Positions 35,148-46,860 of a stretch of 64,000 nt of DNA are shown piece after piece. The notes beneath the pieces were generated by a model that had not been told where the DNA came from, made no database searches, and saw only the letters and a program-made list of their open reading frames with translations. Numbering within the stretch: the stretch's first letter is position 1; the number at the start of each line of letters is the position of its first letter. Both the position numbers and the translations under genes were made by a program. Source of the DNA: Bryoerythrophyllum caledonicum (taxonomy: Eukaryota > Streptophyta > Bryopsida > Pottiales > Pottiaceae); the NCBI GenBank assembly GCA_963971425.1, contig OZ020524.1, positions 1,054,001-1,118,000 on the forward strand. The letters are read 5' to 3'.

Positions 35148-36330
35148 GACTGCTGGGTGCGCAATGTGTGAGAAATCCCGACTCACACACCCTACTGCAG
35201 CTGCTGCCCGCGACGCTCTTCCGCCTTGCGGCCATCGCCACCCATTCCGCGCCTCTTCCTCACCTCGCGATATTGCTCCCTCAAGCATGTGGCGTCCATA
35301 GCAAGACCAAGACCCACACCTGGATTGAATCCTGCAGCTGCCTCCACTCGCTGCCTCAATTCAGCTCAGACGATTCCCACTCAGATCGCGACACTGGTGG
35401 AATCTCGGCTGTTGCGTGCAACGCAAACTCTGTTGATGATGGCTAAGGGTGACGTCCCTGCTCTCACGGATCGTCGGAATCAATCTCGCCAGCACAGTAG
35501 TAGCGCCCACCTCGTCTGGTATACATGGTAGACTCACCCGCGAGTCGCAGTGACTATATCCTGATTCGTGATTCGTCCCGAATTCGATGACTGGCAACAA
35601 CGGGAGAAGCACGCGACTCGGAGCGCGAATGTCGCGGACATGTTGCCCATTTTGGTCCACAGCCATTCCCCCATCAACTTCACCTCCTTAACTTGCTCGT
35701 TTGAAATTTGGACAGACGCGACGAGCACATCATAAAATATTCAATAAATCTTTTTACAACGGCGACACAATTGTGACTGCAGATGGGCCGCAACGACGAG
35801 ACACAGTTTTCGAGCTAATTCGGTAATGGCGCTGCGATCATCACTCATCTCGAAGACGAAGCGTCGTACGTCTCGCCATCCGTGGCTGTCACATCCGGGG
35901 CTACAAGTAAGCACGTGAGTGAGACGGTGGCTGGCGCGCGCTCCTCGTTCGTGTGGGTGTGCGTGTGTGTGTGTGGAGTCCGTTTCACGTTTTCCATGAA
36001 CTCAACCAGGTACTTATGTGGACCGGCACCGCACTTTTGGGTGGTGTCGTAGGTTTCGAGGCTGATTGCGAGGACGCGCAGTTGCGAGGTCGGGAAATTC
36101 TGGGTTTCTGTTTGAGAGGGAAGATTTCTTGGCTAGTGGACGAGGTTTTGCTGAGCATCGGCTTTGGTGCTTGTGTATCGCTTCAAAGACTTGGGTGGAG
36201 CATGCAGGACTCTTCGCATGCGTTGGTCAGATGTGAAGGGTCTGCTCCAATCTTTGTGGGGAAATTGGAAACCTAAGGAATTGTGCCATTTCCTGATTGC
36301 GTTTGCAGGCAGATTTAGTTGGTTGGGAGG
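35148..36330. promoter_or_regulatory. Divergent intergenic region between invertase and 2OG oxygenase
   Basis: The two genes are head to head, with about 1.2 kb between their start codons. The interval includes both 5' leaders and shows no other gene, transposon end or clear TATA box. The leaders may contain introns; this cannot be judged from sequence alone. Confidence 0.5.
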
Positions 36331-39300
36331 ATGGAGGGTTTGGAGGATGGGGGCGAGACACAGGGAATTTGGACACCGCAGCCAGCAGCTGTGGGTCATG
36401 TGATCACCATTCCGTATGCGGCCTTGTTGGTAGGGTTTTTCCCTTCCTCTGCACATGTCGTGCCATGTCTTGCTACCTTTCCTGCTCTAACGTTTCTGTT
36501 GGCGTATGAGTGTTCTTTAGAGGGAGGATTTGGATTTGTCCCGGGAGCTAGCTGACGGCTTCGGACCCAATTCACTTGGCATCGTAGCAGTTTCAGGCGT
36601 AAGTCCTTCCAATCTTTCATTTGCTTTCGTATCCCTTCATCAATGTTCCGTTTCATGATGCTTTCTTGCCATGTACAGGTTCCCAAATACAGTGAATTGC
36701 GTTCGAGGCTTTTGCCCCTTGCATCCAGGTAGTCGAGCATTTCGTCATTGATTTGTTTTGCTGGAGGAGACTGGGATCGTGTTGCTTCGATAGTTATAAT
36801 ATATTTTGCTTTCTGACCAGTATTGCTGCACTCTCTGAGGAGTCAAAAAAAGCATTAGAAGATCCTGCAAGCAGGTACAAAATTGAGTTATTACTTCATC
36901 TTCAGCATGTATTTTTGTTATGCGTTTTCGTACGTTAGCCGTTTACTGTTTTCCTCAGTGGTTTAGCTCTTGCACGAACTGCTTGTGTAGTTTGAAATGA
37001 ATCCAAATGATTATTGTTTGCGCGCAGCTAATAAATGCTACATCTTCATATAGCTTTGGGGAGCGAATCGTTAATTGACTAGGGCTTGTCTACTGCACTG
37101 ATGCAGGTTCTCTTTTGGTTGGAGTCATGGAAAAGAAATGCTCAAATCTGGCCAACCAGGTAGCACATTCTTTTGATTCATTTATGCACCACTGAGCTTT
37201 AGTTACGAAACTTAGGGCGTCCATCGTCATGTAATCTTGTCGTAACAGTGATACTATATTCTGGATGAATTTGGGCAATCCCGGGGACCGCCCTATGTGG
37301 CCTTTGCACCTTTGTACTCTTCCTTCGAAAAGAGTTCATAAGAGCACAAGGTGTCAATTTGCAATTCAGATAAAATTTCTCCCTTCTTTCGTCCCCATTT
37401 TCTGATTCCTTTTTCATGCAGATATATACAAGGGTTCTTTTTATGCGAATCCTGTTGTCGACGTGCCAACCACCGATGAAGCTCTTGTGGGAAGGTGGGA
37501 GTAGCACAACATTTTCTCACTCATTTGATTGAGGTGGATACTTAATTCTCTTGCGAATCTTACTATAATTCTTCTGCATGCATTTAGTGTATGTGGAAAG
37601 ATACAGGTCTGAATGCTTTTTATACTCACTTGAATTGTGTGGTTTTGCAGGTATCCTTCATACTGTCGCCCTAATTTATGGCCGGCCGAGGATCTGCCCG
37701 AACTTGAACCTGGTACAGAATCCTGAGTTCATTTGTACCTCTTTACCTTCTCTGCGTGCATTTTATGTACGGAATTGCAAGAAGTGACGTTGTTCTACGT
37801 CTGTGTTTTTCGCAGCATTTAAGGAGCTCGGACACCTCATATTAGATGTGGGGCTGCTGTTGGCCCATCACTGCGACAAATTTGGTTCGTAAACTAAACC
37901 AATCTGTAGTGTATATCATTATGCAGGTTACATTGACTGTTAGGATGAGATCCATTTGATCCGTAATCTTCTCAGTGGAAATTCATGAAAAATGGAGAGG
38001 GTTCATAGCTACTGCGTATTCGTTGGCATTATAGGTCAGTCAAAGAAATGCTTGGCTTTCAGGTTGTGTCTTCCATATTTCAGATCACACTAATTTTTAT
38101 TGAAGTATTACACTTAAACATTGTTTTTTTTTGTGTGGCAGTGTCAGCCAGAAAATCTGATTATGAACACGGGAAACTTGTAAGGATGCTGCGGAGCTCG
38201 AAATGCCACAAAGGGCGCCTCTTGCATTATTTTCCGGCTTCAAGCAGGTTGAGGCCTCTTGCATTATTTCTACCTCATCCTTCCTACCTCAGCAGTTCGC
38301 TTCTGTGAATCTTGTGTCAATGTGAATTCAAGCGCTTCGTTGTTTCGTGAAGCCCCTCACTTCGTGCATCTTGGAAATGGTTCGTCTTTCAGGGATGCCG
38401 AACAAAGGGAGAAAGAGATAGCGTCCTGGTGTGGATGGCACTTTGATCACGGATCCCTGACAGGTGTTTCTACGACCTCATTTTTGCCATTATTTTAGTT
38501 TTCTTGGACGGAGAATTGTGCTTAGAAAGGATTTTACTTGTGCATGCCGCTGGGCAGATTAGAAGATTATCTTTCCCTCACACATATACCCCAAAGCTTT
38601 AATTGACTCCAAGGATTGCTTAATCCCTTGTGGAATTTATCCTAAATCTAACCTTACCTCAATAGTACCGTATTCACACAGAGACGCTCAATTATGAACT
38701 ACATCAGCATATGATGTTCTGATGTTCTGACAATCGGGACAATTTGCTTGCAGGCTTGACATGTGCAATGTACATGAGGGAAGATGCCAGAATTCCAAAC
38801 CCTGACCCACAGTCAGGCCTCTACATTCGTGACAGATTGGGAAGCATTGTCAAGGTTTATATCTCGACCTTGACTTATCCCTCCATCTCAGTGCTACTCT
38901 TTTATTCTACTTCAAGCTTTCCATCTTGTGCAATCATTTCTGATGCATATTGAAGTGCTCTGTAACAGGCAGTGTTTGCTGAGGAGGATATAGCTTATCA
39001 AATGGGCGAAGCCACTGAAATTCATTCAGGGGGACTTTTCCGGGCCACCTTACATTGTGTACAGGTCCAACATCGCTCCCAGCATCGCTCTGAACTATAA
39101 GTTCATTGGACTTAGTGCATTCTTATCTTTGGCTAGGCACTATGTCCATGGTTGTTGTTTTGTCTTCGCTGTTTTCTGCACATACAGCATTTCTGGAATT
39201 TCAGGATTAGTCTTTGTGGTGCCTGTCGCTTGTGCAGGCAGCATGTGGAGAAACTGCAGTTGGAGTGGACCGCAACACATTTGCCTTGTTCATGCAGCCT

Positions 39301-39832
39301 CAATGGTAGGTGTTGGACTTTGCTTCGCCATGTTTCCTATGCGCACAAGATTCTTCAAGAAGTGCCAGTCAAATCAAGTCTTACAACTCACGATTATTTA
39401 TTGTTTGAGTACAACTCTGCCGCTTTGTGATGGTTCGGAAATTGCGGCTTCATTTCTAACCACAGATGCCCTTGTTATTCGAGCAAGAGACTACTTCCTT
39501 TCACCTCGTTTGATTCACCCTCAATGAGTCTGTGTCCGGTACTTGCCAATCGGATAGATTATCCTTAGAAATCTCTTTCGTTCCTAGTCCCGGTGACTGA
39601 TGCTTTGAATTTTGGTCACAGGGATGAGCCTCTCATATCACCGGATTCAACTGAGGTAATAGCTGTTTCGGAATCTCACCTTTTGATCTCTCCTCTGCAT
39701 GATGTTCTTTAGTTTGGTCATGCTTGGTGATGCTCACTGGTTTGATGTGCACTTTTCTGGCAGTCACACAAGGTCGTCAGCTTTGGAGATTTTACGGAGG
39801 AACGTCTCGACACATACTATGGAGGGTTATGA
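36331..39832 (+). CDS. 2-oxoglutarate/Fe(II)-dependent oxygenase, isopenicillin N synthase-like, 360 residues in 15 exons
   Basis: Exons: 36331-36429, 36521-36598, 36679-36728, 36821-36874, 37107-37159, 37422-37494, 37651-37712, 37816-37884, 38142-38247, 38393-38463, 38754-38854, 38969-39064, 39238-39305, 39622-39655, 39764-39832; every junction is GT/AG and the frame closes at TGA. The iron ligands are H231 and D233 in GWHFDHGSLTG and H301 in FRATLHCV; R316 in DRNTFALFMQP is placed to bind the 2-oxoglutarate carboxylate. The N-terminal part has the family features FGWSHGKEMLKSGQ, DIYKGSFYANPVVDVPTTDE and YPSYCRPNLWP, which I associate with a conserved but functionally uncharacterised plant clade of this superfamily. 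The substrate is unknown, and the protein is probably soluble, with no targeting signal seen. The start is the first in-frame ATG (MEGLEDGG), consistent with homologue length. Exon 2 is least certain. Confidence 0.88.
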
Positions 39833-42439
39833 ATCATAGTTGTGGAAGTGAGTTTTGAGGTATCTGAAGGCTGTCAAATCATGTTTCGAATCCATTCATT
39901 CTTAGATTCATCATACAGGAGAGGTTTCAGTGTACAGTTTCTCAAGACGAGAGTTGCTCTCTTCAGTGGAGATAGACTGTCAGTTGTAAAGTCGAACTAA
40001 GTTGGCAACCTGATGCAGTTGAGCTTGAGACCTATTTGAACGGAAGGGTCTAGTTTCGTTGGATCGTATTGTCTGAGTTTTGGTTGTCTGAATTTTATCA
40101 TTCCAAATTGGTACTGAAATGTTCATGTTAATTTCTTGCCTGTAAACTTGAATCCTCAGTCTTCAAGCTAACATTTGTTTCATTGAAACTTATTGTCTGG
40201 ACCTGTTGGTCTCAGTCTAGTTTGTAAGTGTTCTGGACTGCTTCATGGCAAGTCAATACCTACAGATAGTTAACAGGTTCTTCAGATCAACAAAACATCC
40301 AACATGGGATGTGCTTGCAAGTGGGTACATATATCCATCTTCTACAACAGTTGCACTCTAGCATTTACAGTACACAGAAAGTAAAATGCCATAGTATTGT
40401 ACTGTACAATGGAGGTAAAAAAACGTGAGATTCGTGCAATTTTAGTTGTGGAAGCTTGAGAACCCATGGACTTGGCATGACATAAATCCAGACAGTTGAA
40501 GTTTCTCAGCACATGAGAGCCCTCACAAACCACTGCAGTACTTTACATGTTGACTTGTTCATGTGCTGGTACTGGGCAGGAGCACATGTTCTATGGCTTC
40601 TGCCTCCTTCCGTATAATGTGGAAAATCCTACATCAATTCCACACTTCACCATAGCATTTCTATCAACACAACTCTTTTACATAAATTCTTACTGCAACG
40701 TGGGGAGCCCTCTTTGTCACCAAATCACTAAGCAGACGCACATGTGTACGGATGAGCCTCCGTTGGGGCCCCAAAGATTGGTGGTGGGCCCCACTAAACA
40801 AAAGGTACATTTGGATTAAAAATTTAATATGTAAATTGGTTCCCACGTGTAAACGCATTGGGAACTCTGTGGGAACATGGGGAACTCGTTGGGAATGCAA
40901 GGAACGCTTGGGGAATATGGTGGGGAACTCTAGGGAACATTATGGGAACTCGTCAGGAACGTAATGGGAATGTTGTGGTAATACTATGGTTAAAAAGGTA
41001 AATCAGACGAGGGTAACCAAATGGTTTGGTTTGGACTTTTAGGGACCATATCTGGGAGATGAAGCCCCATATGGTCGTCATGTGCATCTACTTATTGGGT
41101 GCTTCCTAGAAGGCAAACTTTGACCCATCAAATGGCAATTCCCTCAACATCTGAATGACACAAGGAGTATAGAATGGATTTTTCCCATGGTCGCACTTCT
41201 CAAAAGCTTTATTGGATCTCTCACTAACATAAACCAAAAATTAGACACATTTCAACATGTGTCACGGTGGTCACTGCCACCTCACTGCCACTCACCACCA
41301 AATACCTTCCACTCCCCATTGCTCACCACCACCTCTCCATCAATCCACACTAGTTTTGTGTCAACAATTTTGACATTATTTTTTGAGGTACATGATATTG
41401 GGAATTGAGGCAGACCACTGTAATTTGGGTATGCTGGAATTAGTGCAGGTATTTTGAAATACCTTGGTCCACAGTATATGCAGTGAATGGTGTACTCAGT
41501 ACTGTACCCATCAATATCTTTCCTTTCTGGTTGATGATCTACCATGTGCCCAAGTCAATGGAAGGCATTCATTTTTCACCAGAAGAGCGTGTACTCCACA
41601 ATGAATTACACCACGAAAGTGAGTGGCTGTGTGGAACAACCCTCACCTATTTCAGTATCATCAATGTCAAAGGTCATGTTCCTGCAGTGTCAAGAGAGAC
41701 TAAAGTAGTAGGTGGTTTGTATTAACTATTTAGTTGCTTGTGAAGTGGATCCCAAGGCACGGTGGGGGATGTGAAGCTTGGCCGGGGCCGCCGTCCTTCA
41801 ACATACCACTTCCATTGGATTGAAATGCAGTCACAATTCGTACCAGCAGTGTTCTCCCTCAACAAACTAATTAAGGTAAGCCCCCCTAAAACCAACAATT
41901 AAGGAATGTGCATATATGGAGAGAGGAGATAATTATATTATTATTTTTCAGTGATAGCCAATAGAACTACAATTCCAACCCAATTGATTTCATATTTTTA
42001 CGATGAAAACTGAATTAGTTATGAATTTTCAAACTATGCAGCCACGTTTAGTGGGTGGCCAGCAGCAGGTACTCCCAGAACCAACGACCAAAAGTAAGGG
42101 TCTTCACGAATAGCAAACCTCCATTTGGAGCTGAGTTGGTGGTAATGGGATGGAAGAGGGTTGGATATACCCCAATTTTATAGGCGTTGGCTATGGGTTT
42201 TTGTTGGTTATGGGGAGGCTTACCTTAATGCATAGCACTTTTGTGGACCGCCTTTGAATGACCTAGACCCTCCCGTGAATTAGACTCAAATTTCTTTCTT
42301 GGCATTGCCCTTGATTTGTATCATGGTAGACATGATGACAGTATGCTTATTTTCCCGCTATCCATGTGCAAGGCTATTTCATGTCAACCAAACTCCTTCA
42401 TGGCCGGTTTGCAAAAACAAAATTGAACATTCATTTCAT
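39833..42439. other. Intergenic region downstream of the oxygenase
   Basis: The first few hundred bases are the probable 3' UTR. At 40855-40985 the word GGGAAC(T/A) recurs about ten times in an irregular cluster. No further gene or paired repeat was recognised. Confidence 0.4.
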
Positions 42440-42728
42440 CCTTTAACGTCTACAATTTTGGTCGACTTAGGTGTTTTTTTCTCTTCTAACTCTTTCCACA
42501 ATTGCCCATTGTCTCTTACATCCTCTGAACGCATTTTGAGCTCCTTGTTAGCTTCCCAATAGATCTCTCCAATCTCCAATCCATGCAGGCATTAGCAAAC
42601 GACCGTGATTTCTGTGAGGTGGGGTTGTGTTGATATTGCCCATTGTGTAGATGGTGTTTTGTCTAATCTATTATGCTCGTGGATTCTCTCATGCTCTCAT
42701 GGTCCACACACGCGTTAAAGGGTTAAAT
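42440..42728. repeat. MITE-like element related to 15962-16262, copy 2
   Basis: It shares the ordered blocks ACAATTGCCC, GAGCTCC, CCAATC, TAATCTATTA and CATGGTCCAC with the copy upstream of HLB1, and ends CGCGTTAAAGGGTTAAA, the inverse of the family terminus. The left end is degenerate (CCTTTAACGTCTAC). Confidence 0.55.
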
Positions 42729-43358
42729 ACAAGGCTCACGGAAGTAACTCCTCTTATATTTCTAGCATACATGGGGTATTACTTGGGTTAGTAATATTCA
42801 CAGCGGAATTCTTATAGATAGTCTCATTCACATTAGATACTACCATTATTCATGTCTAAGTGTAATTTTTTTCTATTAAATGAAGTTATTGTAGAGTTTA
42901 AAAAATGTATGATCTCTAGATTCATATAACATGATAAATTGGGTATTTTATTTCTCATTGTTTAAAAATTTGTCTTGGTAACTTCCATGTGGTACTAAGA
43001 TTACCTTGGTCCTTAAGTAAAGGATGAGACTCTTGTCATTGTTTTGTATTTTCTAAAAAATTTATAAGTGAATACCATACTCAAGGGTTGGGATTGGCTT
43101 TAAATATTTTTTTAAATAGCTACCAAATTTGTTGGAAAATCTTCTTCAAAAACTTCATTTTTTAATGCGGGGAAAAACGGATTTTGAAGAATATTCAATT
43201 TTTAGACTTTGCCAAACTTCTAATTTTAGACATAAATAATTATTTGGCACAAGAGTGCCAAATCCGACCCTAGGGTACGGTACACACTTTGTATTGTCTT
43301 TTGAAAAGTTATAACTCATTACAATAACACTGAATTTACAATCCAGATGGACTGAGAA
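42729..43358. other. AT-rich intergenic DNA
   Basis: Nothing recognised. Confidence 0.4.
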
Positions 43359-43490
43359 GCGGTTCACACTACGGACCAAGAACTCGTCCCATGCACCTCT
43401 GAAATTTGTGATTGGCTCCATCAACTCGATTGGCCAATCACATATTTTAGAGGTGCATGGGACGAGTTCTTGGTCCCTAGTGTAAACCGC
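43359..43490. repeat. Near-perfect foldback, 58-base arms around a 16-base loop
   Basis: The left arm starts GCGGTTCACACTACGGACCA (43359) and the right arm ends TAGTGTAAACCGC (43490). The arms match with four mismatches over about 58 bases, including a perfect 28-base run centred on CTCGTCCCATGCACC. The terminal pattern CACTA-GG-CCAAG resembles that of the element at 44596-44947, so it is probably a very short MITE of the same superfamily. A transcript would form a long hairpin. Confidence 0.85.
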
Positions 43491-44595
43491 CCTTGATAGT
43501 ACACTGCAGATGCTATAAAAATTGGTAGGATTTCTGCCTTTTAAAGTTGTGCTCATCTAAGATTGAACATCAATGACTCATATGCCTTGTTTCTGGCACA
43601 GTTTAGTAGCAGTACTGGCAATAATTGAGTAAAAGATGACAATTGTTAAACATTGTGCTCAAATAGGGAGCTTGGATTTGGTGAAAATTGTGTTTGATAT
43701 TGTTGTTAAATGAGTCAAAGTACAATTACAGGTTGAATGATTATATGTTGTCAAATGAAACTAAAGTAATTTTCAAAAGAATTGGCATTTTAATTTTTAA
43801 TTTTTATTTCAACTCATAATTGACTGTACACCAAGTCTTAGGTGTAAACTCATATAGAAGTGTCATAGCCCACGATAATAACATTTAATAATAATTAAGA
43901 TTATGTTTTTTTATTTGGGAAAGTGATAAATCATAAATAATGAATGAAATTAGGTGGATACATACACATGCAACTGTGAAAAGGACAAGCAAAGAGCTCC
44001 AATGTTGGAAAATGAGTTGTTGCATTGATGAACTTGCTACAGAAGAGAATAAGAATTATAAAATGTTGGCATCCACTACCTCACTAAGTGTGAAGTACAA
44101 GGCATTCATGAAGTTGCTACATTGTTCAAGTGAGATCCATTGGTCAAAAAGCACTCTACTCATGCAGAAAGGCTGGCTGTTGGTTTTGGATACATTCATT
44201 TTTGGGCACATGTGAGCATGTAGAAAATTTTCATCACAAAAGAAAGGTAACTCAAAGGCAGCTTGAATAACTTAGTAGTTGTTCGGAAATGATGTTTTCT
44301 AGCTACCGTATCAAGTGATACACAAGACAAAATAAAACAGTAGACAGTTCAGGGGTTGGCTCTACGAGGCAATGCCATCCAAGCCCAGGCATCCTCCAAA
44401 AGGGATTTGCCTAAATACCCCGGTCGAGCGTTGCATCAAGCCTCAGGCTTGGGAAAGTGCTTGTGGATATTGAGAAGGTATTAATTTTCTACTTTGCTAC
44501 CTGTACAGTACTACTCTGTTATTTTATCATACAACTGCCAGCACCTCGGTTCTAGAACAGAAGCAAGTGGATGTACCAAAAACGAAGCTAACTTA
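43491..44595. other. AT-rich intergenic DNA
   Basis: Only short frames (for example 43940-44215) without recognisable domains. Confidence 0.35.
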
Positions 44596-44947
44596 AGGGG
44601 CGTTTCACACTAAGCCCAAGGGCCGAACTCCATTGAAGACCAAACTATGCCGAGGGGCCGAGTTTTGGAGTTGTAAAAAATTATTAAAATTATTTTAATG
44701 AGAAAATGTTCGGCCCCTCGGCAAGAGTTTGGGTTTCTATTCTTGTTGGACCCAAACTCTCCTCGAGGGGCCGAACTATTGGCGCCAAAATTCTCAAAAA
44801 GTGCTGCCATGTAAGCATTTTGGTGCCCTTCGGCCCTTGGCCCTTGGCCCCTAGTGTGAAGGCCCACGGGCGGATTTTCAACTGTAGGCCAATCAAATTG
44901 CTAGAATTGCTCGGCCCCTCGAGCTCGGCCCCTAGTGTGAAACCCCC
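44596..44947. mobile_element. hAT-type MITE with 8-base target site duplication
   Basis: The termini GGGGCGTTTCACACTA and TAGTGTGAAACCCCC are imperfect inverted repeats. The flanks are CTAACTTA (44588-44595) and CTAACTGA (44948-44955), an 8-base duplication with one mismatch, as hAT transposases produce. The interior is rich in GGGGCCGA repeats in both orientations (for example TTCGGCCCCTCGGC near 44707), giving a foldback structure. Non-coding. Confidence 0.8.
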
Positions 44948-45828
44948 CTAACTGAGGTGGAGGTGATTGAAAGACTAGCCCTCGATCGCCCTAGAAAGCT
45001 GTCAGTGTGTACCCCTCGAATTTCACATCGTACATTTCACAGGCCTCTCAAATTTGGGTCTTCCAGAAAACTGTCCAGCATGAGAACAAACATGAGATTT
45101 TGCACTTTTGTCCTGAATTCCTAACCTCGAAAGGAAATGTGCAGTGTGGAGAAAGTGCCCTACCAGTGCCAATAAGCTAGCGTCTAATGATACTTTTGGA
45201 GGGCACCAAATGCATGGAACTAATGCCTCATTAGGTACCTGCTGGGTAGAATGTTGTGACGGTAGACTCCAGGTCACTGTCTCCCATAGCAATGGTTTGT
45301 CGCCGCATATATCTGGCATGGTGCTCACTGATCACCCAAGTTTCATTGCATGGGACTCCCCCTCGAACAAAACTTCTTTTTCACACCCCCACATACAGTA
45401 TACCTAAGTATTCCGGATGATATAGTGCATGCTACCCTGAGACTTTTGATTGGAACACTTCTCAATGTCAAGTCTTCATCGAGATCTGTGTTTCGTATTC
45501 AGTACTACTACTGTACAAAACACCTACTAATGTAGGCTTAAGTGCCACACGCTCATGGCTGAAAGCTGACTCTCCTGCCCCTTTCATTGCTGATTAATTA
45601 ACCAGTGGCACCTTCAAATCCAAATTTCAGAGTCTGCTGAAATTAAGGCACATGTGACTCGCATATGTCCAGTGATTAAAATCTTATCACTAGAAGTAAC
45701 TGGAGATTTCAGTATACCACAAATTAGGCCATTCAAAAATGGGCAATGGTCAGGTATACATGCCTGGTCAGCACAAAGCTTCCACCTCTTTTACAAACGA
45801 GCTGCATATATTTTATATGGAGTTGACC
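44948..45828. other. Intergenic DNA, nothing recognised
   Basis: Short frames only. Confidence 0.35.
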
Positions 45829-45980
45829 CTTAAACGACCGTCCGGAACCGTATGTACATGCACAGATTTTGCTCTGAAGAATACAAAAATGTATCAAATT
45901 TTAGCAAGACATTTACCTCTGGATTGAAGATTCCTCAACTAACATCTTTAATTAGGAGGTTATTTCAATATCTCGACCTT
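45829..45980. repeat. Element fragment related to 62090-62390
   Basis: It begins CCCTTAAACG and shares GAATACAAAAA and TCAACTAACATCT in the same order with the sequence at 62092-62345. Confidence 0.5.
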
Positions 45981-46119
45981 ATCATGTTCAAATACGACAC
46001 CATATCATGTTCAAATACGACACCATATCATGTTCAAATCCGACACCATATCATGTTCAAATACAACACCTTATCATGTTCAAATACGACACCATATCAT
46101 GTTCAAATACGCCACCATA
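45981..46119. repeat. 23-base tandem repeat, six copies
   Basis: Units of ATCATGTTCAAATACGACAC plus CAT start at 45981, 46004, 46027, 46050, 46073 and 46096 with only a few substitutions. The high identity suggests recent expansion. Confidence 0.9.
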
Positions 46120-46166
46120 CATGTAGAATATTGTAGCCACCGATGGCACCTTCCGAGTCCTGACGT

Positions 46167-46296
46167 TTAACCCTTCAACGCCGGGTTGGCTATGGCGCAA
46201 CCATCATTTACCAGCATCATAGATTTTAAAGAGCACTATCTACTACACTTGTAGATTGATGGTCGTGCCATAGCCAACCCGATGTTAAAGGGTTAA
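46167..46296. repeat. 130-base foldback MITE with TTAACCCTT termini
   Basis: The left arm starts TTAACCCTTCAACGCCGGGT and the right arm ends GATGTTAAAGGGTTAA. The arms pair over about 31 bases with few mismatches, sharing the GGGTTGGCTATGGC core. The terminal TTA on both sides may be a target duplication of PIF/Harbinger type. Confidence 0.8.
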
Positions 46297-46408
46297 GGGT
46301 AAAATTTGTTGCAGCATCAATCCTTACACTCATATCCTTGGATGGCCTGCTAAGCAGCCATATGGATACTCCAATGGAAACCTTCCTATTTGAGTCTACA
46401 GCTTTTTG

Positions 46409-46860
46409 TTAACCCCTAAATTTTCAAGAGTCCCCTCGGAGGACACTGGATGGTTTGGGCAGGTTCCTATGGTGTCAATTTATTACATTTTTCTTTGAAT
46501 TTTTTACTGGAGATGGACATTACTAAAAGCTTTGTATGAGTCCATCCCCCCCAAATCTCACATTTAATGAAAAAGTTATAGGGTTCTAAAGTTCAAATAG
46601 GGAGAGCGGGCGCATCGGCCAACTCCAAGAACTTCTGTTAGGACACTCTATTGAATGTGATATTTCAATACTAGCAAAATTATATTATTTCTTTTAGTAT
46701 TGTCAAAAAATCTCTTGTCTTTAGTGGAAAATAGCATATTATCCAAGTCAAACATTTTCACACATTAACTTTAGAACCCTATAACTTTTTCACACATTGT
46801 CGGGCAAGGTACCAAAAAATCTATCACTCCTTCAAGTAAAGTTATTACCGTATTCCTTAG
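46409..46860 (+). repeat. Element family C, truncated copy
   Basis: It starts TTAACCCCTAAA and follows the 27316 copy through TTCCTATGGTGTCAATTT and GTCGGGCAAGGTACC, then loses similarity. The distal end is missing. Confidence 0.6.

Noticed and set aside
45981..46119. Regular repeat considered as a CRISPR-like array
   Set aside because: Units are directly adjacent with no unique spacers, and the DNA is plant nuclear.
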